Position numbers and translations under genes: made by a program | Part shown: one piece after another, positions 50,141 through 64,000 of the stretch | Position numbering within the stretch: position 1 is the first letter of the stretch | Layout: every line of letters begins with the position of its first letter | The notes under the pieces: model-generated | The model's input: only the letters and a program-made list of their open reading frames with translations | Database searches by the model: none | What the model was told of the DNA's origin: nothing | Assembly: GCF_034702125.1 (NCBI RefSeq) | Contig: NC_085865.1 | Span: 48,883,495-48,947,494 of the forward strand | Origin: Engraulis encrasicolus | Lineage: Eukaryota > Chordata > Actinopteri > Clupeiformes > Engraulidae | Length of the DNA stretch: 64,000 nt | Direction of reading: 5' to 3'

Positions 50141-50560
50141 ACCAATCGCACAATTTGCCTCCAGTATCAGACGTAAATGGTGTTGACCCAAATTATAGCA
50201 GGAAATGGCATGCCATCTGTGACAAGGGTAGCCTATGTTAATTTTACACATTGTGTAGGCCTAATTGTGAAACAAATCTCCGTTAATGAATTATTATTAT
50301 AATTATTATTTTTAATGAATTAATTCATTGCACTAAATGAATGTACATTTGACGTCAACATAGGGCCTACAGAAGCCACAGTCTATTCAGTTAGGCCTAC
50401 CAGTGGAAACTCTGCACTCAAGCACACATTTTTACTTCCCTTCCCTAGCCTATAGCTTGTTTGTATTGTAGGCCTAGGCCTAATTTGTTTTGATTGCTGA
50501 TCCAAGTCTTTGTCTTGCGATGTGTAGGCCTAGGCCTAGGCTACTGGCCTAGGCTACTGC

Positions 50561-51370
50561 AGGGCTCTCAAGTCTCACTCTTTGAGAGTGTGACACAGTC
50601 ATTTGAGCTTGTTCACACTCTCACACTCCACACATGGTATTTCACACTCTGAAGTTTTGATAACTTATCCAATCGGCGCACATTAATTCATCCAACCTAT
50701 CCAAAGACGCGTCAGAAATTGTTAACAGTGCTTCTGTGTTCAGACTAGTTACCACGCTATTCAGCCAATCAGAAAATAGATTGTTCGGTTGTCAGGCAGA
50801 TCAGAGCAGCGGATCAGAGATTTATCCAATAGCGTGCGCAGCAGAGTTCAAAGAGAACTGTAAAATTCACGAATCGCAAGTAGGCAAAATGAAGACACAG
50901 GAGCAAGGACCATCAGGTGATAACTCTATACAGTACATGTGAAAATATGAGCATTGTATTAGTTAGGCTACTGTTTTTACTCCTTATACCAATATTTACA
51001 GCCCATGTAGCCTTGACAGGGACGTTAAAAGAGAGCAAAATGGTCAAAAATCACCTCCCTCTAAAACAGGCATCCCTTCTTCTTCACATATTGTGTTAAA
51101 ATTGCACTTTTAACAACTACATTTTCATTTTTTTGAAACACCAATAATTAGAATCAATCTCTGAGTGACCATCCCCAGCTGCTTTTATATTACAACTCGA
51201 GCACTAGGGCTAAGCATATTGAATAAATAGTGTATTTGGTCTAATCAAACTTTTTAACTAGCTGGGTTGAAGGGAAACCTAGTGTTGGTGGGTCGATGGG
51301 TGACAGGTCGATTTAAAAAAAAAAAAAAATTGAATCTCACTCCAAACAATCTTCAAAACTTGAGAGCCCT
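50561..51370. mobile_element. hAT element with AGGGCTCTCAAGT ends
   Basis: AGGGCTCTCAAGTCTCACTC at the left, ACTTGAGAGCCCT at the right, GCTACTGC duplicated at 50553-50560 and 51371-51378. 810 bp. Frames of 60-68 codons inside show no transposase motif. A degraded relative with AAGTCTCACTC and TCTCACTCCCAAAAG lies at about 34350-34740. Confidence 0.9.
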
Positions 51371-51449
51371 GCTACTGCCTTCAGTGGTGTAACATTAGCC
51401 TAATTCTGGGCCCATACCAGCTCCAACTGGTTCTTATGCTAGCCTACGG

Positions 51450-51561
<112 letters not shown>

Positions 51562-52026
51562 ATGTTTAATCAACGGTAGCCTTTTGAGCATTGATTTGCA
51601 GATACACGTAGTCAGCACCAATTCGATTCAACATTCTTATCAGGGCAGCATCCATTCCCACTGTCAGCTTGGATAAAGTACATTTTATTTTGGACGCTGA
51701 TTTAACATATAAAAGGGTCAGTTGCCACGGGCCCAGGGTGAGGGACCCAGAATAGGGTCCTCATTTAATTGCATTGAGTGGTGGTGGTGGTGGTGTTGTG
51801 GGGGGTGTCCCTTTTAAATTACGTTGTCATGTCAATTCTTAAAGTTCAAGACTTGATTTGAATCTCAACAGGGCCGGATTATCCATAAGGGCCAGTGGCA
51901 CAGTTCACAGGGGTACCAAACAATTGCAGCCAGTTGTGGGGCACCACATAGCACAAACTTTACATATTGTTTATAAAGGGGGCAACTGCGAGGTGTAGTG
52001 CCCAGAGGCACCACAGTGTTTCAACC

Positions 52027-52655
52027 CTTGTAAGGTGTTTGTGTTTTGGTTAGCCTACAGAAGGTGTTCGGGTCAATTTGACCCTGGGCATATAGAAAAA
52101 TAATGAAAAATGAAAAAAAAAAACATAGCTCATATTCACCCTCATGTTCCCCTCAGCCTGCCTGTGAATTTCTGTTTATTTATATTTTTGAGAGTAGGAG
52201 ATACAGAGAGAGAAAGATAAGGAGATGGTGAAGAAAGAGAGTAAACTCAATCCAAGCTCTCGGATTGAACCACTAGTGCTCTTATTGCGCAAGGTTGCAA
52301 CATTGATGCACAACTGAAGGACCAAACAAGATCTGTACTCCTTTTTCCACACACTTAACCCTCTGCCTTGTCTACTCAACATGTGATCACTATTGTATTA
52401 GAGAATATGGATGTATAAGCCCCTCAAAGTGATACGGGTCAAAATGACCTGGGAACACCTCCTGTGTAATAGAAATGTGCAGGGGGGGTTAGCAAAGGGG
52501 GGTCACAATTTTTTTTTTCAGATTCATGTTCCTCACTGAAAATGAGCCAAAGCCAGTGAATCTCAGTGCGGAAGAATAATAACTGATACTATTTTTCTCA
52601 AGCCAAAAACTGAAAACGGGTCAAAATGACCCGAACACCTTACAAGGGTTAATAC
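52027..52655. mobile_element. Probable piggyBac-like MITE with AACCCTTGTAAGGTGTT ends
   Basis: AACCCTTGTAAGGTGTT at the left and AACACCTTACAAGGGTTAA at the right are inverted ends; GGGTCAATTTGACCC and GGGTCAAAATGACCC subterminal palindromes lie inside. The right edge is TTAA; the left is TCAA, possibly mutated. Confidence 0.7.
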
Positions 52656-54002
52656 AGTCAGTGGCCCTGGAGCACCGAGAGGTGCTGGTGAGAGACTGAA
52701 CAGCAGGGGACACTGTGCAGCAGGCTACATGCCGATCCTACACCAGGAAAAGAGATCAAAAAATCATTTCACACTTTTTTGTTCAAATCATGTCTTTAAT
52801 AACACAAAAAAACAGACAACATGATGGCATATGGAGAGAAAAATGAACGTTACAATAAGCAGAATGTATTTTCAGTCCAAACCATCCCCCCCAAAAAATC
52901 AATACCTGAGTGACCCCCAAAACGGTAATTTACTGTAACTATAAAACAGCACTGACTTCAACATATCATATATGTCTCAGTTCTCACACTGACTGTACTG
53001 TATGTTTACACCAATATACTGTAGTTTACAACAGGCGTACGCTATACTGCGGATCTGGGGTAAAAAAAAAAGAAAAAAGAAAAGAAAAAAACAAAAGGAA
53101 TGTCAGTGCACATCGGCCCATTGTATAGTAGTCCAGATCCAACATGCTATTCCTCCCAAAATACTCTTGAGCATTTCAGTTTCAACATAAATATATTTCA
53201 CTCTACAACTTTCGATTCTACTCTAACCCAGCCTTCTGACTAGCCCTCTAATCATAACCCACCATTCTAAAACCGTTTCAGCGTTTCCCCACATCAGAGT
53301 ATTTTATTCTATCTTTACGGTCTAAATTAGAAAACAATGATTGACGTCAGTGGTTACATTTGTTTAATTATCATGTCATCTGTATTATTGCCATAGGCCA
53401 TAGTACCACAGTATTATACAGACAGATAGAAAAACCAAAACACTGATCCAAAAACTAACAAAGGAAAAAAAACAACAACAAAAAAACAAATTTAGGACAA
53501 TATGTCCAAAATGTATAAAATAATTAAGAAAGCATCAAAAGGTCACTTCAACTCACACACTGGGCACTCTTGAAAAATTACAAGTGCATATACATGTATC
53601 TACAGCTCATTTTGAAAGAGGACAACGCAAGACCGCGGCGCGGAGAGAGGATACAGTAGTCAAGTCATCTGGTGTCAAAGTGCTACTGGCTTTCCACAGT
53701 CTTTGGCAGCCAAACGGCCTGTTTTCATTTCATTGCCCCTCTCGGGTCTGCAGATTGCCCCTTAACAGGTGGAGTAAGCTACAAAAGTAGAAAAGTGATA
53801 AACCTGGTTTAGTTCACACGGAGAAGAAGAGCCTACAACCCATTCTCATACACACAATCATCAATTTTCTTCAGTCAGACTCAGACCAACATCCATCTCT
53901 GTGGTAAGTAGTACTATGTCAACCAAATTGGTCACTTGCCAAGATTAACTTGTACCCATGCTCAGAACTACACAAATGAGAATGGGCTTTTCTTCAACCA
54001 GG

Positions 54003-54184
54003 TGTCTATACTAAGAAGCTGTTTCAGGAGTAAACAAGGTTAAGTTAAGAGGTAAATCACCCAATAGAAGAGCCTGGAGTCCTGTGTGTTCCTAAGAAAA
54101 TTAGGACTTCGGCCTCTTCTGTTAGATGATTTATCTCTCAACTTAACCTGGTTTATTCCTGAACCAGCTTCTTAGTATAGTCCA
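54003..54184. repeat. Hairpin-forming MITE-like repeat in the JAM3 3' UTR region
   Basis: CTATACTAAGAAGCTG and its inverse near 54170, GGTTAAGTTAAGAGGTAAAT and its inverse near 54135. Arms about 75 bp with mismatches. Confidence 0.75.
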
Positions 54185-54462
54185 CAGATCTGTGGCCATC
54201 TCGGTGTTGAGTCAACCAGGTTTGTCACTTCCCCGTTACAGTGTTGTAGTTGTACTCCCAAGACCCTCTGTTTGGCCTCTGGTGTCCACAGTGTATAATC
54301 TCAGGACAACATGTGAAGCCAGCTAATCACACGTCCAGAACGCTCCTCACTTCAGCTTACATCATCGTCATCTTCAGCATCATCATCGTTTTGCATGAAC
54401 AAGACTGTCTGCTGTCTCATACAGAGCCACTCAAGCATGCGCCACACACACCCACACACACA

Positions 54463-54515
<53 letters not shown>

Positions 54516-54987
54516 TCTCACTCTCGCGCTCTCTCTCTCTCACACACACACTTCACAGCAGAGCATAGCTTTAATCGAACGTCCAAAACTATTTACACAA
54601 AAACACACACCACCACACCCATGATTTACACTGGCCACTATAAGACAGTCTTGGCATGGCACGGTAATGGTCAGTGTGTGCGCAAGCGTGTTTGTGCATG
54701 TGTGAGTGTGTGTCAGTGACTGTGTGTATAAAGTGTGTGTGTGTGTATATGCAGACATGTACAGTAATACTGGCACTGAGCAATACAGTAATAAAAGGAA
54801 GAAAAAAACAAAAACAGGATTGTACAACAGGAATGCATGAAAAGACATTGCAATCAACAAAAAATAAAACACTGAAAATAATGAGTGCACAGGGCATTGG
54901 CAACTGAAACAGCATTTGTTTTGAAACACAATTCAAAAAATATAAACTGTATATATTTATATTTATATTTATATATATATATACGTT

Positions 54988-55421
54988 CAGTGCACAGCAA
55001 TAATGAGTACACCCCTTTTGAAAAGTAACATTTTGAACAATATTTCAATAAACGCAAAAGATATCCAAGTTTAATATGTTGAACATAAAACTATAATGTG
55101 ACTTACATACAACTTTTTTTTCAGTTTTGAGTATGTTAAGGTGGTGCAGAAATGAGTACACCCAAATGAAACTCTCTTAGAAAAGAAACATTTTAGTAAT
55201 TGATCAAGCATTCAATCTCGGTCTCAAGAGTTTAAGGATTATTTACAGACTTATTTTTTATCAAACAGTAGGCTATAAAACCTACTTTTCCTGTGGTAAG
55301 CTTCACTGTTGTCGTATTAAACTTACTGTTTCCACATTTTGGAAATAACTTGTGGGTTTATTGAAATATTGTTCAAAATGTTACGTTTCAAAAGGGGTGT
55401 ACTCATTATTGCTGTGCACTG
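54988..55421. mobile_element. Tc1/mariner-type MITE in the JAM3 3' UTR region
   Basis: CAGTGCACAGCAATAATGAG at both ends in inverse orientation, continuing through TACACCCCTTTTGAAA and AACAATATTTCAATAAAC for over 60 bp. The TGAGTACACC motif is typical of fish Tc1-like ends. A TA pair lies 4 bp outside the left end and 2 bp outside the right, so the exact target site is uncertain. Confidence 0.7.
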
Positions 55422-55660
55422 AATACTTCAAATATTGCATGAGCTCTTCAGCGCGTATTTGGCCAATGAATAACGAAAAGGGTCTTTGTTGTTGTTGATG
55501 CACCTCTGAGATAAATAGTTCAACCAAAAAAACGCCTCCTTGTTTTTGCGAAAGGCAGAGATTTTTCTTATTTCTTCTCCTTTTTCTTTTACTTCTTCTG
55601 TTTCGTCCGTGGCTTGTCCTCTCACTTGTTTCTCTGCCCAAAGTGACCCCTCCGTTTTCT

Positions 55661-61344
<5,684 letters not shown>

Positions 61345-61396
61345 CTGGGGGAAGAAGGAGAGCATGGAAAACTTTAGTTTATTTCGTAAAATTATT

Positions 61397-62012
61397 AGGG
61401 ATGTACTGAATCCTGATTTTTAAAGTTCTGACGAATACCGTATCCACTGCTTAAAGGGGTATGCCACTATTTTGGGGCTTAATACAGTTAAAATCGTTGG
61501 CTGGGGTTTATAAAGGTGGTAAAGTGTCTTATTTTTCATGTTAAGCGTTGTCTTGCTTTAAGATAAGTTAAAAGAGGGAATATGTCGCTAAGCTAGTGAA
61601 AGTCAATGTATCCGTGTAGCATTGTAGCACGCTACACGGATCCATTTCGAAATGGAATACCGAAAACCGAACCCTGTCAACTAGGCCAAATCCCAATTTT
61701 GGATTCGGTACATCCCAAGTAGGGCTGGGCGGTTCTGGAAAAAATGTGCATCACGGTTTTCTTGATGAAAATTGATATCACAGTTCTCTGCACAGTTTTC
61801 CCCTACATCTCAATGTTTCTGAAGAAAAGACTGAAATTTAATTAAAAAATGAGAGAAAATAAATATTGAATTTAAATTAATCTCCATTTCAATTTTAATC
61901 ATTGTTTTGGAATAAAAACAAAAAAAACCAAACCTTCTCTCATCAAAAAGTGAACCTTGTGTAAGTGAATCCGTTATCACGGTTTTTTAACGGTATACCG
62001 CCCAGCCCTAAT
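61397..62012. mobile_element. Three interleaved DNA transposons in a JAM3 intron
   Basis: (a) An outer element AGGGATGTACTGAATCC (61397) to GGATTCGGTACATCCC (about 61720). (b) Inside it, from TTAA at 61451, one arm of the foldback family AGGGGTATGCCACTATTTTG to about 61644. (c) At its right edge, a hAT MITE TAGGGCTGGGCGG to CCGCCCAGCCCTA (about 61724-62012) flanked by ATCCCAAG and ATCCCTAG, a likely 8-bp duplication. Confidence 0.75.
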
Positions 62013-63078
62013 CCCTAGTATAAATTATGCTCACAATCTGTGTCCAGGGATAGAAATTAGCACCAGCCAGCACAGCTGTCAAAAGCTGGAAAAACCTAGA
62101 CCTCTCTAGCACATTTGTGACAGAGAGTAATAATTTACGATCGAGTGTCTGGAGAATTTCAGGATATATTTTTCAGTAGCTGTTGAATGTTGATATTTTG
62201 TGACTATCCTTCCCTGTACTGTCTTCTTCTTAATCATGACTCATAACCAAAGACACTTGATGGGAAGAGGAATTTCGCAGTGCCTGGTTGTACTACACAC
62301 CCATTTATAGCCCAAGTAAACTGTCTTCAGATTAATAGTCTTTGATCGTAACCTTGGTAACTGTTTAACACAATGACATTGGCATCACAATCCAATATAC
62401 AGTTAGCTTTGCCGAAAGGGGGTTCATGTGCATCCTAATGCGCTGCACTGATGTATTAGGCTATATCTCTTTCACACCTCAGTTTCCTGCCTTGAGGTGG
62501 TAGCACAGGCTCAGAGTCTGGGCCCACATCAAGAGACTGGGGAACAGATTTATGCATCAGTTAGTCAGAGGGCTGAATACAGAACACTTCCTCCTCACTC
62601 TGCCCTCAGGACCTCCAGATGCAAATGCACGCACGCACGCACGCGTGCACGCACGCACACACACGCACTCTCCCCTCTTCCGCTCTACTGCACTCCACAC
62701 ACTCACTCGCACACTTTCTCTGCTCAGCTCATTTGAACTTTACACACACACATGGATGCACACACAATACCCCTTTCTCGACCCCCTGCCCCGCACTACA
62801 ATCCAGCCACCTGCACATGAATGCAACCACTACCTCAGCCCCTGACTCACTCATCACCCCTGACTCACGGCACAACAAGGCTCCTGTGGTCTAAAGGCGT
62901 CACAGTGAGCTTGTAAAACAATAGGCAAGTGTGCCTTGGAAAGAACAATTTTATGCACTACCTATGTACAGTAATTGTCAGTTGTGTCACTGTTTGCGTA
63001 CTTGTACACATATGTACAGTGTTGTATTGTGTTGCTCACTGGCATGTGGGGTGGTTAGGGTGTCACACAGTGTGCATG

Positions 63079-63169
<91 letters not shown>

Positions 63170-64000
63170 ACGTACGTGCGTCCAGGGCCAGCTTAAGATG
63201 GCCTGGGGCCCCTAGGCAACAGGGTGCTGTGCCCCCCCCCCACCCCACCCCCCGAAGGCAAATTTTGCAACAAATTTACATAGACAGTGTCATAATTATG
63301 AGCTAGGAATTAAGGATAACATGTCTACCAAACTGTACTCAACACGACAGATGGAATTTTCAATATTGCATCTCGTCACAATTCTGCAATTTTTCAGTTT
63401 TGGCCAGTCAGGGGCCCCCTGTGTGGTGACAGTGTGTCAGACACTAGGGTGGGTGGGGTGGTGAGTATCAGTGGGGAGTCAGTCACGAGGAAGAGATGGA
63501 GGAAGAGAAGAGTCATCCGCTTTCTTCATCAGAGGAAAATAGAGGACAGAAGCACAGAGGGAGCCCTATTGCTTTACAGAGGCAAAGTGCAGTAACTACG
63601 GCAACAGCGAAACTGAGAAAAATGCCTTCAAAGCCTTGGTATTATTAATAATAATAATACCTTCGTTTTATATAGTGCCTTTCAAAACACCCAAGGACGC
63701 TTTACATAATATCAGTGTAAATGTGTGTAGGTGTGTGTTTGTGGACACTAGAAGTCACAGGCCTCCAAAAAAATATGGGTTTTAAGGTGTTGTTATTAGG
63801 TTAGACAATGTAGTCACCACAAATTTCACATAGCAATATAAACAGGACATATTTGTAGAATAAGGATTTGTCTCAAGATATAGGAGGTGTAATGAAGAAG
63901 ATTTTCAGTCTAAACTCCATTTTGACAACATGTGTAGCTGCGGCACGCTACCTTTGTAGGGCAGTCTAACTCTTGGCCCTCAGTGAGTCTTATTGCTGAG
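62013..64000. other. JAM3 intron, no exon recognised
   Basis: Contains (GCAC)n/CA repeats at about 62626-62665, a (TG)n of about 97 bp at 63079-63175 and a C-run with GGCCAGCTTAAGATGGCC at 63186. I searched for the first Ig domain of JAM3 on the minus strand (a Cys-containing V-type strand pattern with splice borders) and found none, so the 5' exons should lie outside the window. Confidence 0.5.

Larger units (their letters stand above)
52780..55660 (-). other. Probable JAM3 3' UTR
   Basis: Downstream of the JAM3 stop codon (55661) no other gene is seen for about 2.9 kb. A minus-strand ATTAAA (complement at 52795-52800) is a plausible end. The stretch includes a hairpin repeat at about 54003-54184, a (CA)n at about 54443-54513 and a Tc1-like MITE (54988-55421). 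The UTR end is inferred, not shown. Confidence 0.45.

Noticed and set aside
61345..64000. First Ig domain and signal peptide exons of JAM3
   Set aside because: No minus-strand frame shows the expected Cys and Trp pattern with splice sites; these exons are probably beyond the window.

Overview
This window is nuclear DNA from a vertebrate, almost certainly a teleost fish. It has small coding exons in long introns with GT-AG borders, very long (CA)n/(TG)n tracts, and many short DNA transposons with 8-bp, TTAA or TA target duplications. It also holds tRNA-derived SINEs and 3' ends of CR1/L2-type LINEs. The exact species cannot be read from the sequence. There is no bacterial gene, operon, CRISPR array or recognisable viral gene.

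Four protein-coding genes can be assembled exon by exon. (1) ACAD8, isobutyryl-CoA dehydrogenase, minus strand, 11 coding exons from the start codon at 22455 to the stop at 7066. (2) THYN1, an EVE-domain protein, plus strand, 7 coding exons, 22856 to 33078, head-to-head with ACAD8 across about 400 bp. (3) VPS26B, a retromer subunit, minus strand, 6 coding exons, 48485 to 38137. (4) The 3' part of JAM3 (JAM-C), minus strand, five coding exons from 61344 to 55661; its 5' exons lie beyond the right edge. In all four, the exon phases fit together without a frameshift. A possible last exon of an unidentified plus-strand gene lies at 1259-1406. The order ACAD8-THYN1-VPS26B-JAM3 with these orientations matches human 11q25, except that NCAPD3, expected between VPS26B and JAM3, is not seen.

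Layout: 1-1750, possible exon end plus a minisatellite; 3224-5029, a complete non-autonomous hAT element; 7.07-22.46 kb, ACAD8, whose first intron holds a 2.9-kb inverted-repeat transposon; 22.46-22.86 kb, shared promoter; 22.86-33.3 kb, THYN1, with several complete short transposons; 34.9-49.1 kb, VPS26B with 3' UTR and promoter; 49.2-52.7 kb, LINE, hAT and microsatellite-rich intergenic DNA; 52.8-61.3 kb and on to the edge, JAM3 with a long 3' UTR and a second large palindrome (57.66-58.98 kb) made from a Tc1/mariner element.

The genes are housekeeping genes with no shared pathway: mitochondrial valine breakdown, a nuclear EVE-domain protein, endosomal sorting and cell adhesion. The unusual content is the mobile DNA. 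Two kilobase-scale foldback elements carry transposase-type coding remnants in both arms. A SINE has duplicated the exon 5 splice donor of VPS26B. Other transposon ends lie 6-15 nt from splice donors of ACAD8 and JAM3. Pieces of exons have been duplicated inside introns of ACAD8 and THYN1. I found no self-contained new multi-gene system.
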